This document shows positions 1-5,136 of a DNA stretch of 6,076 nt, piece by piece. Positions within the stretch are counted from its first letter, which is position 1, and every line of letters begins with the position of its first letter. The translations under genes were made by a program, and so were the position numbers. The stretch lies in contig WJJR01000141.1 in the NCBI GenBank assembly GCA_014729565.1, forward strand, positions 1-6,076, written 5' to 3'. The notes under the pieces were generated by a model. It made no database searches. It was not told the origin of the DNA and worked only from the letters and a program-made list of their open reading frames with translations. The DNA is from Candidatus Zixiibacteriota bacterium. GTDB lineage: Bacteria > Zixibacteria > MSB-5A5 > WJJR01.

Positions 1-204
1 CCCCGCCATCGGGCAGGTCAGACCCTCCACGATCCAGGCGTCCTCGGACGACAGCACCTCGTTGAGATTCAGACGCGCCGTTCCGACCGTGGCGGTGCCG
101 GCTTCGGAATGTCCAACAATATACCCGGCTATCCCGCCGACTAATAAGCCGACAACCAGAACCAGCAACATGTTGATGCGGGAGGCATTCTGTTGATTCG
201 CCAT
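1..204 (-). CDS. Membrane-anchored protein, N-terminal part only (possible CcmH-like)
   Basis: This is the first 68 codons of a gene that continues past the left edge. The ATG at 204 is preceded by AGGAG (211-215) with a 7-base spacer. The protein begins with a short polar stretch (MANQQNASRIN), then a hydrophobic Gly/Val/Leu segment at about residues 12-31, which reads as an uncleaved N-terminal membrane anchor. A periplasmic part follows. The last visible residues, GLTCPMAG, bring a Cys-Pro into a position that recalls the redox motif of CcmH/CycL cytochrome c maturation proteins, but only one cysteine is visible before the edge, so this is a weak guess. It lies 81 bases downstream of the YkuD-like gene and has its own promoter candidate, so it may not be part of that operon. 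The gene is certain; its function is not. Confidence 0.75.
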   Translation of the reverse strand, partial: MANQQNASRINMLLVLVVGLLVGGIAGYIVGHSEAGTATVGTARLNLNEVLSSEDAWIVEGLTCPMAG

Positions 205-238
205 GCGATCACTCCTGTTGTCTGGGGCTCTCACCGCG

Positions 239-267
239 AAGATAGCGATGACACACAGCGATGACAA
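239..267 (-). promoter_or_regulatory. Candidate sigma-70-type promoter for the left-edge gene
   Basis: Read on the minus strand, TTGTCA (262-267, 5 of 6 consensus matches) and TATCTT (239-244, 4 of 6) are separated by 17 bases. This would start a transcript about 28 bases before the ATG at 204. A 10-base direct repeat (agcgatgaca at 244-253 and 257-266) overlaps the -35 box and spacer. A perfect TTGACA also lies just after the upstream stop codon but has no good -10 at the right distance. Confidence 0.4.
244..266. repeat. Two 10-base direct repeats, start-to-start 13 bases
   Basis: The plus-strand sequence agcgatgaca occurs exactly at 244-253 and again at 257-266, with three bases between copies. 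The repeat sits inside the promoter candidate of the left-edge gene. It could be a paired regulator site or chance similarity. Confidence 0.5.
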
Positions 268-285
268 CCGTCAGGATGTCAAGAT

Positions 286-921
286 TTATGTGTTGGTCTC
301 GGTGACGACGATAATCGGCGTGCCCGGCTCGAGGGCGTAGTACAACGTCTGGGCGTCCGCGCGGGTGACCTTAATGCGCAACACCGACAGACGGCCCATG
401 GCGAGAATACGGCTGGTGAGATCACCCCACGCTTCGGCGAACGACCATCGTCCCTCTTCACCCTCCGGAGTGATCGATAGAATCTGAAAACCGCCGGTGA
501 TATCGACACGAAAACGATCCGGCATGACCCGCCGGATGCGTTCGGGATCGACCTTCACGATTTCGGAGACGACGTTGACGACCGTGTCGGAGACAGCGTC
601 TTCACCAGCCCAGACCGCACGGCCTCTGACATTTTGCCAGAGTGTGCGCTTCTGTTCGCGCCAACGCTTGCCAAAGTCCGCGATGTCATCCGTGTCACTC
701 TGGACTTCAAAGGAGCAGGACACCAACGGAAACGCACCGTAATGCAAGTTGATCATCTGCTCAGACAGGTCGATGACAATGTGATAGACGGTATCTTGCA
801 GAAAACAAGTTGGCGCCGGCGTGTTTGCCGACGAGACGGGATGTGCTTCCACCAATAACATCCCGATCAGAAGCATAAGCGCCCAAGGCCAGTGCCTTGT
901 ATGTACCGACGACGGTTTCAT
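286..921 (-). CDS. Exported YkuD-like protein lacking catalytic His/Cys (likely pseudoenzyme)
   Basis: This is a 211-residue protein with a basic N-terminus and hydrophobic core (about residues 13-24), read as a signal peptide cleaved near residue 32. I do not recognise a named family, but it parallels its upstream neighbour. VYHIVIDLSEQMINLHYG (45-62) matches the first strands of an L,D-transpeptidase (neighbour: GVYLVIDTHTNKLYV). MPDRFRV (133-139) resembles the TPxGxFRV turn. The C-terminus, LEPGTPIIVV, matches the neighbour's KMGTPIIIY. When these are aligned, the catalytic THGC is replaced by SVLR (179-182), so Arg182 stands where the nucleophilic Cys should be, and no HG motif is seen. 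The domain is also shorter between the turn and the catalytic strand. It starts 6 bases after the upstream stop without a clear Shine-Dalgarno, suggesting translational coupling. It is probably a non-catalytic partner or peptidoglycan-binding relative. Confidence 0.8.
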   Translation of the reverse strand: MKPSSVHTRHWPWALMLLIGMLLVEAHPVSSANTPAPTCFLQDTVYHIVIDLSEQMINLHYGAFPLVSCSFEVQSDTDDIADFGKRWREQKRTLWQNVRGRAVWAGEDAVSDTVVNVVSEIVKVDPERIRRVMPDRFRVDITGGFQILSITPEGEEGRWSFAEAWGDLTSRILAMGRLSVLRIKVTRADAQTLYYALEPGTPIIVVTETNT

Positions 922-927
922 TGTGTA

Positions 928-1575
928 TCAATAGATGATGATCGGTGTTCCCATCTTGGTCATCTTCCACACCGATTCGATATCCTCACTGCGTAACCGT
1001 ACACACCCGTGTGTCACCGACACGCCAATAAGACGCTCGAAGATTGTGCCATGAATGAAATAGCCGTCGCCGAAACCAATGGCATAGTCGCCCATCGCTT
1101 CGGGATCGAACCGTTCATCGGCATCTTCGTCCGGGATCGGTTGACCCTCTTCAATGAACGCCCAGTCAGGTTTGCGCCACCAGGGATTGGCCAGTCGGGA
1201 ATCAACGCGGAACAACCCCTTCGGAGTGTCAAACCGCCAATACCGCCCGTCGCCGGTGTCGACCAATTCGGCGCCGGTCCCCGTGGAGCAGAGCGCTTCG
1301 TACAGAATGCTGTCGACCGTGCGCACATAGAGCTTGTTGGTGTGCGTATCGATGACAAGGTACACACCACGGTGCTTTTTGACCTTCACCGGAGGCCCCA
1401 GTGTGTCACCCATCGACAAACAGCTCGATTGGGGCGAGGCCAGTTTCTGTCGCGCCTCGATGGCCAGCGAATTCATCGTCGGCGGGGAGTCCTCCCACTG
1501 AAAACCGATGCTCGGGTGAATGGTGAGCAGGACCAGCACCCCGGCGATTATGGTAAGAAATACGAGTCGTTTCAT
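928..1575 (-). CDS. Exported L,D-transpeptidase (YkuD/ErfK domain)
   Basis: This 215-residue protein has a signal peptide (MKRLVFLTIIAGVLVLLTI, cleavage near residue 24) and a YkuD domain at about residues 70-215. Family enzymes use a Cys to attack the L,D bond of a peptidoglycan tetrapeptide, forming 3-3 cross-links or attaching proteins to the wall. Visible signatures are the first strand VYLVIDTHTNKLYV, the turn DTPKGLFRV (116-124), the catalytic HG at 175-176, and THGCVRL with nucleophile Cys191 and the usual following Arg193. A Trp- and acid-rich insert at about 133-163 lies between the turn and the active-site strand. The ATG at 1575 is chosen because it starts the signal peptide directly and overlaps the previous stop as TAATG. 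A GTG at 1584 would add only three residues. The domain identification is very secure; the substrate is unknown. Confidence 0.93.
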   Translation of the reverse strand: MKRLVFLTIIAGVLVLLTIHPSIGFQWEDSPPTMNSLAIEARQKLASPQSSCLSMGDTLGPPVKVKKHRGVYLVIDTHTNKLYVRTVDSILYEALCSTGTGAELVDTGDGRYWRFDTPKGLFRVDSRLANPWWRKPDWAFIEEGQPIPDEDADERFDPEAMGDYAIGFGDGYFIHGTIFERLIGVSVTHGCVRLRSEDIESVWKMTKMGTPIIIY

Positions 1576-2675
1576 TACGGCCACCCGTCCAACTGACGCA
1601 CGATAGTCACCCGATCACCAACGTCCAAGCGTTCCATGAGCCGATCCATCTGCTCATTGGTCACCGCCACGCATCCTTCGGTCCAATCGGTCTCGCGCCC
1701 GCCTTCGCCGTGGATTTGGATGCTGCCGCCAATACCGACATCGGGCGGTATGGTCCCCATCTTCCGTGCCACCTGATAACGGACACGATCGGCAAAGGTC
1801 GGATAGTCGAGGTCGAGCGCACGGTAGTATGCCGCTCCCGATTCGCGCCGCGCGATGATCCGAAACCGTCCTTCCGGCGTGGCGCCATCGCCCGAGTGCA
1901 TCTTTTGGCGGCCCGAGCGATACCCCAATTCGATCGCGAAGCTCGATTCGACCATTCCCCCGTTGATTAGATACCCGCAATGGGTGGATTTGACAACCAC
2001 GACCGCAGACGAATCGGTCTTCCGTGTCCAATCGAGAGTCTCCTGGAACCATTCATTCCATAATTGTGCCAGGCTGGAATCGGCCCGGTATTCGGTGTCC
2101 AGGGCGGATCGCAGCTCATCGACCGCTTCCGTGGCTTCGTCGATCGCGGTTTCAGCGGGCTCTCCTCGGGCGAGCCGTTGTTCGGCCAGGCTGACTTTGA
2201 GATCGGCCCGCGTGGCCAACGTTCGCAATGACACGGTCTTCAACGAATGGCGCAATTCCCGTTCATAGCTGTTGAGGTCTCGCCGGAGTTCATTGATGCG
2301 CTGTGTCATCTCAGCCGTGTTTTGTGCTTGGGCGAGTTCGCCCAGAGTCCCGGCCGCGTCGGCGAGGCCGATTGCCTGCGTGAAGAGAATGTCGGCCCGG
2401 TAATATGATCGCAGAGGAAGCGGCCGCTGCATCTGTGCGCTTAGCTCGGCCCAGGCGCGGTTGTGATGCTGACGGGCACTGTTCAGGATGTCGGATGCGT
2501 ACGGTGTGCACACCGACTCGGCTTGACGGATTGCCCTCCAGGACGCCCGCGACAGATCGAGCGGCGCGCGGGGCGTCAGTCCGAACAGCACAATCACGAG
2601 AAGCAGGGTGGTGCCGAAGGCAGCCAAAGCTGTCGGATAATCCCGCGCTGCCCATCGTAGCAATGACCTCACCAT
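1575..2675 (-). CDS. Membrane-anchored L,D-transpeptidase with helical DUF4398-like stalk
   Basis: This 366-residue protein has three parts. A membrane anchor lies at about residues 15-33. An Ala/Glu/Arg-rich helical region spans about 43-198. A C-terminal YkuD domain spans about 223-361. The YkuD part shows ATPEGRFRI (265-273), IHGEGG with His322, and TEGCVAVTN with nucleophile Cys335. The Arg usually two residues after the Cys is Ala337, as in a recognised sub-branch of the family. The helical region aligns without gaps with the lipoprotein encoded at 2916-3485 (Y59-A108 against its Y46-A95, 16 identities by eye), so the catalytic domain is probably held off the inner membrane by a DUF4398-like stalk. 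The ATG at 2675 is preferred because the anchor follows directly. A GTG at 2717 would add 14 residues. Neither start has a strong Shine-Dalgarno (GGGG lies before the ATG). It is first of a tightly packed three-gene unit. Confidence 0.92.
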   Translation of the reverse strand: MVRSLLRWAARDYPTALAAFGTTLLLVIVLFGLTPRAPLDLSRASWRAIRQAESVCTPYASDILNSARQHHNRAWAELSAQMQRPLPLRSYYRADILFTQAIGLADAAGTLGELAQAQNTAEMTQRINELRRDLNSYERELRHSLKTVSLRTLATRADLKVSLAEQRLARGEPAETAIDEATEAVDELRSALDTEYRADSSLAQLWNEWFQETLDWTRKTDSSAVVVVKSTHCGYLINGGMVESSFAIELGYRSGRQKMHSGDGATPEGRFRIIARRESGAAYYRALDLDYPTFADRVRYQVARKMGTIPPDVGIGGSIQIHGEGGRETDWTEGCVAVTNEQMDRLMERLDVGDRVTIVRQLDGWP

Positions 2676-2819
2676 AACTGCCCCGACCACAAATTGATCG
2701 CCCGTTGGTTGAACCACAACAGGAATCGACCGGCCTCTAGTGATACTGTCGACTGGTTCTGACGTTCTGCTGAGATCGCTCGGAGTTGGCTCGGATCCTG
2801 GCCCTTCCGGCTACCCCTC

Positions 2820-2847
2820 ACCGGCAAGATGCCCGCACATTGCCGGT
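2820..2847. repeat. 8-bp inverted repeat with 12-base loop
   Basis: accggcaa (2820-2827) is the exact reverse complement of ttgccggt (2840-2847). It lies 12 bases beyond the lipoprotein terminator, in the presumed upstream region of the YkuD unit. It has no T-tract, so it is not an intrinsic terminator by itself. It could be an operator or a transcript hairpin. Confidence 0.4.
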
Positions 2848-2858
2848 TCATCCTAAAT

Positions 2859-2888
2859 CAAAACAGGCCCGTCATCATGACGGGCCTG
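2859..2888 (-). terminator. Rho-independent terminator of the lipoprotein gene
   Basis: The 11-bp stem is perfect and GC-rich: caggcccgtca (2864-2874) pairs with tgacgggcctg (2878-2888) around a 3-base loop. Read on the minus strand it is followed by TTTTGATTT. It begins 28 bases after the lipoprotein stop codon and is well placed to end that transcript before the YkuD genes. Confidence 0.9.
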
Positions 2889-2915
2889 CGAATTCAAAGC
2901 GACGGTTGTCTGAAA

Positions 2916-3485
2916 CTATGGCATGTTTTCAGCAAATGCCTGGACCTTTTCTTCCACAGCGACGGCTTTCGTGTGCGCACCGTCATAATCGCCGTTGGTG
3001 AAGTCGGCTTCCGCTTCCTCTAACTGCTGAGCGAAGGCGAGCAAATCCTGCTTCATCATCTCGATATCGGCACGGTTGTCCTTACGCGGCCGAATTTTGG
3101 CCAGCCGGTCGGAGAGCGAATCCACCTGAGCGGTGGTGCGATCGATAATCTGCCGAGCCTCGTCGCGCACAATCTCAAGTTGGGCCTCGGCTTCGGTTTT
3201 TGCCTGATTGGCCAGCGCGATGGTGCGATCCAACAGCCGTTCCGCATCACCGTAATTGCGGAACAACGTAAAGCGGTCTTCCTGCTCCGCCAGTGCTGTG
3301 CGTGCGGCCTGGAGCGTGTCCTCCGCCATTTTCCATGTGTCCGGTGCATACTTGGCTGCTTTGACCGCTTCGGCCTCCGCGATGGCTGCATCAGCCTGTG
3401 TCTCGGCTTCTTCCGGCGGACTCGAACAGCCGGCAACCATGACAGCCAGCAATAAGCAGATTGACAGTGACGTTATTCGTTTCAT
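2916..3485 (-). CDS. DUF4398-like outer-membrane lipoprotein, helical
   Basis: This 189-residue protein has a type II signal peptide ending in the lipobox VAGC, so Cys20 would be lipidated. Residues +2 and +3 are Ser-Ser with no Asp, which in systems with Lol sorting favours the outer membrane. The mature part is almost entirely Ala/Glu/Gln/Lys/Arg-rich helix. The stretch KYAPDTWKMAEDTLQAAR (45-62) and later FTNGDYDGAHTKA (162-174) are the pattern of DUF4398 lipoproteins, which I recognise by pattern only. The start is fixed by GGGAGGG (3494-3500) 8 bases before the ATG and by the signal peptide. An in-frame ATG at 3554 would add a polar extension ahead of the signal. There is no C-terminal Lys, so it is not an obvious Braun-type substrate of the transpeptidases. 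Its helical domain matches the stalk of the next enzyme. It has its own promoter candidate and terminator. Confidence 0.9.
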   Translation of the reverse strand: MKRITSLSICLLLAVMVAGCSSPPEEAETQADAAIAEAEAVKAAKYAPDTWKMAEDTLQAARTALAEQEDRFTLFRNYGDAERLLDRTIALANQAKTEAEAQLEIVRDEARQIIDRTTAQVDSLSDRLAKIRPRKDNRADIEMMKQDLLAFAQQLEEAEADFTNGDYDGAHTKAVAVEEKVQAFAENMP

Positions 3486-3493
3486 TTCAGCTT

Positions 3494-3500
3494 CCCTCCC
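3494..3500 (-). promoter_or_regulatory. Ribosome binding site that fixes the lipoprotein start
   Basis: On the minus strand GGGAGGG lies 8 bases before the ATG at 3485. It supports the 189-residue product over the longer frame from 3554, whose extra 23 residues are polar and would bury the lipoprotein signal. Confidence 0.8.
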
Positions 3501-3593
3501 GGCTGAATGCGTGTCGGGACAGTGGACCGTGTGAGTCCGATCACTATCCTTCATACCGGAATGAATTTACTCCGGCGCGCCCCCTGCGCGAGC

Positions 3594-3622
3594 GAAATAC
3601 ATGTCACAACACACTTTGTAAA
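3594..3622 (-). promoter_or_regulatory. Candidate promoter for the lipoprotein gene
   Basis: On the minus strand TTTACA (3617-3622, 5 of 6 matches to the -35 consensus) and TATTTC (3594-3599, 3 of 6) are exactly 17 bases apart. It would give a leader of about 100 bases before the ATG at 3485. The -35 and spacing are good; the -10 is weak. Confidence 0.35.
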
Positions 3623-3701
3623 CAAAAATCTCCGCTTCGTTGTCGATAGTTCGTCGTTTCCGTGTTAGTGCGACGCGCTCACAGCCCCCTCGGGTACACT
3701 T

Positions 3702-3731
3702 CTAACATATTGGCGTACCGTTTGTTATGAT
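3702..3731 (+). promoter_or_regulatory. Candidate extended -10 promoter toward the enoyl reductase
   Basis: TGTTATGAT (3723-3731) fits an extended -10 (TGn followed by TATGAT, 5 of 6). CTAACA (3702-3707, 4 of 6) lies 18 bases before the hexamer. A transcript from here would have an untranslated leader of roughly 175 bases before the ATG at 3915. Confidence 0.3.
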
Positions 3732-3804
3732 GGTTTTGCGGAGCGCCGTACGAGCATTGCAACGGATCATGTCGTCACGCGATTGCCCTATCGTCGTTTG
3801 TGTC

Positions 3805-3817
3805 GTATGTCACATAC
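3805..3817. promoter_or_regulatory. 13-base palindrome, possible operator
   Basis: gtatgt (3805-3810) and acatac (3812-3817) are perfect inverted repeats around one base. It lies between the plus-strand promoter candidate and the enoyl reductase start, where a dimeric repressor could act. No regulator is encoded nearby, so this rests on symmetry and position only. Confidence 0.3.
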
Positions 3818-3914
3818 CGTTTTTGTCTTGAAAGAATTTCCGCTTCTGTCGTTTTTTCGTGGCTCATTCGCCGGGTTTTGACACAGTATCTCGACACGGG
3901 GGCACACACACACA

Positions 3915-4682
3915 ATGAACGCACAAACTTCGGTTCAGGATTTGAAAGGGAAGGTCGCAGTCGTGACCGGCGGCACCAAAGGAATCGGACGGTCAACGGC
4001 GATTCGGCTGGCAGCACGCGGCTGCGACGTGATCGTTAACTACTTCCGTTCGCGCAACGCGGCGCAGGAGACCGTCGCCGAGATCGAACGCCACGGTGTG
4101 CGTGGCCTGGCCATCCGTGGGAACATCGGGAACAAGGATTTTCATCCGAAGCTGTTCGCCGAGGTGCAGGAGACATTCGGCAAAGTCGACATCCTCGTTT
4201 CCAACGCCGCCCTCGGACTGTACGCCAATATCATGGAGGTCGATCAGCGGGCGTGGGACCTGTCACTGCATACCAATGCCGAGGCGATGCTGTTTTGCGT
4301 TCAGCATGCGGTGAAGATGATGCCCGAGGGCGCGAAGGTCGTAGCGTTATCGTCGCTGGGAGCGTCGCGGTACATCCCCGGTTACGCCGCGATCGGCATC
4401 TCGAAGGCAGCGATCGAAACGTTGACAATCTACCTCGCCCATGAACTCGCCCCCAAACACATCAATGTCAATTCGGTCTCCGGCGGTTTCATCGATACCG
4501 ACGCGCTGAAATCGTTTCCAAACTACGAGGACATGCTCAAAGAAGTGGTGCGGCGCACACCGTTCGGACGCGTCGGGACTCCCGATGAGGTGGCCGATGT
4601 GGTCGTTTTCCTCTGCTCGGATGCCGCTCGCTGGATCACCGGACAGGTTCTGGTCGTTGATGGTGGCTATACGCTGACATAA
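3915..4682 (+). CDS. fabL: FabL-type enoyl-[acyl-carrier-protein] reductase (NADPH)
   Basis: This 255-residue SDR-fold protein would catalyse the last reduction of fatty acid elongation (trans-2-enoyl-ACP to acyl-ACP) in the cytoplasm. The dinucleotide motif TGGTKGIG is at 18-25, and SNAALG at 96-101 replaces the usual NNAG. The active site reads SSLGASRY (146-153), then YAAIGISK with Tyr157 and Lys164. The six-residue spacing between Tyr and Lys is the enoyl reductase signature, unlike the Tyr-x3-Lys of classical SDRs such as FabG. The stretch SVSGGFIDTDALKSFPN closely matches what I recall of Bacillus subtilis FabL (AVSGGAIDTDALKHFPN). NYFRSR (42-47) fits NADPH use. Length is as expected (B. 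subtilis FabL is about 250). The ATG at 3915 follows GGGGG (3898-3902) by an unusual 12-base CA repeat, so the ribosome site is weak. A VOC-fold gene follows after 15 bases. Confidence 0.88.
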   Translation: MNAQTSVQDLKGKVAVVTGGTKGIGRSTAIRLAARGCDVIVNYFRSRNAAQETVAEIERHGVRGLAIRGNIGNKDFHPKLFAEVQETFGKVDILVSNAALGLYANIMEVDQRAWDLSLHTNAEAMLFCVQHAVKMMPEGAKVVALSSLGASRYIPGYAAIGISKAAIETLTIYLAHELAPKHINVNSVSGGFIDTDALKSFPNYEDMLKEVVRRTPFGRVGTPDEVADVVVFLCSDAARWITGQVLVVDGGYTLT

Positions 4683-4697
4683 ACCTACTCTCCCGCC

Positions 4698-5093
4698 ATG
4701 CGTGACATTCATCATCGCAACACCCGTAATATCGTCCCGCTCGGTATCCGAATCGCCGTCTCCGATCTGGAGCAGTCGCACCGGTGGTATAAAGAAGTTC
4801 TGGGGCTGCACATGGAGATGGCCGATGACGGGCAATCGTCGGTCCACGAGATCGAACTGCCCGATGGCGCTAAAGAGCCGGTCTTCTGGCTGGTACCGGA
4901 GACGATGCCCGGCACACCAGATCCGGGAGTGAGCCTCGTCTGTCATGTCGGTCAACTGGGGAAGATCGTCACCGATTTACGAGACGCCGGAGTTACGATC
5001 GATTCGGAACCAACACTGCGTCCCGGAACCGCCGTCCCCAGCGCCATCATTCTCGACCCGGATGGGCATCGAATCGTGCTGATCGGAGATTAG
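4698..5093 (+). CDS. Small VOC (glyoxalase/bleomycin-resistance fold) protein
   Basis: This 131-residue single-domain protein shows the two half-repeats of the vicinal oxygen chelate fold. The first is LGIRIAVSDLEQSHRWYKEV (15-34) followed by LGL; the second is VGQLGKIVTDLRDAGV (84-99). It ends in LDPDGHRIVLIGD, the usual C-terminal strand. Typical family members bind a metal with His/Glu residues on these strands. Here the first-strand position is Arg18 and the last-strand Glu is Val127, so a normal metal site seems absent. It may be non-metal-dependent or a binding protein. It starts 15 bases after the enoyl reductase stop with no clear Shine-Dalgarno (ctctcccgcc precedes the ATG), suggesting co-transcription and coupling. 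The substrate cannot be inferred. The fold is fairly secure. Confidence 0.85.
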   Translation: MRDIHHRNTRNIVPLGIRIAVSDLEQSHRWYKEVLGLHMEMADDGQSSVHEIELPDGAKEPVFWLVPETMPGTPDPGVSLVCHVGQLGKIVTDLRDAGVTIDSEPTLRPGTAVPSAIILDPDGHRIVLIGD

Positions 5094-5104
5094 GGTTATA
5101 TCAT

Positions 5105-5136
5105 GGACCGCCGAGCCCTAGCTCGGCGTACAGTCC
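5105..5136. repeat. Strong GC-rich hairpin downstream of the VOC gene
   Basis: cgccgagc (5109-5116) pairs perfectly with gctcggcg (5121-5128) around the loop ccta. An outer ggac (5105-5108) pairs with gtcc (5133-5136) across a 4-base bulge. It begins 12 bases after the VOC stop. No T-tract follows on the plus strand, so it is not a textbook intrinsic terminator. It may still end or protect the fabL-VOC transcript, or be a copy of a dispersed palindromic (REP-like) element. Confidence 0.55.

Larger units (their letters stand above)
2676..2915. other. Intergenic region between the lipoprotein and transpeptidase genes
   Basis: No convincing coding sequence is seen. It holds the lipoprotein terminator (2859-2888), a weaker hairpin (2820-2847) and the leader of the three-gene YkuD unit. 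Because the terminator separates the two transcription units, a promoter for the YkuD unit should lie between about 2690 and 2855. I found no minus-strand pair of boxes good enough to call; the best is TCGACA with a poor -10 17 bases later. Confidence 0.5.
3555..3914. other. Divergent intergenic region
   Basis: This is 360 bases between the lipoprotein gene (minus) and the enoyl reductase gene (plus), more AT-rich and T-rich than its surroundings. No supported coding sequence is present. It holds a promoter candidate on each strand, a 13-base palindrome (3805-3817), two copies of tcgtcgttt (3651-3659, 3791-3799) and two copies of tccgcttc (3631-3638, 3839-3846). A perfect TTGACA at 3878-3883 has no matching -10. 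Confidence 0.6.

Noticed and set aside
1009..1596. 195-residue open frame on the plus strand
   Set aside because: It lies exactly opposite the L,D-transpeptidase gene, which has a signal peptide and an intact catalytic motif. The antisense frame has no recognisable domain and no ribosome site.
1855..2268. 137-residue Ser/Arg-rich frame on the plus strand
   Set aside because: It lies opposite the membrane-anchored transpeptidase, has the low-complexity composition of an antisense frame, and shows no domain.
3878..3883. Perfect TTGACA just upstream of fabL
   Set aside because: No acceptable -10 hexamer lies 16-18 bases downstream, and the start codon is too close for a normal leader.
3903..3914. 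CA dinucleotide run before the fabL start
   Set aside because: Six CA units are too short to call a meaningful repeat. They are noted only as an unusual spacer before the ATG.
4347..4955. 202-residue open frame on the minus strand
   Set aside because: It runs antisense across the end of fabL and the start of the VOC gene. Both of those have clear family motifs, so this is a shadow of their codon usage.
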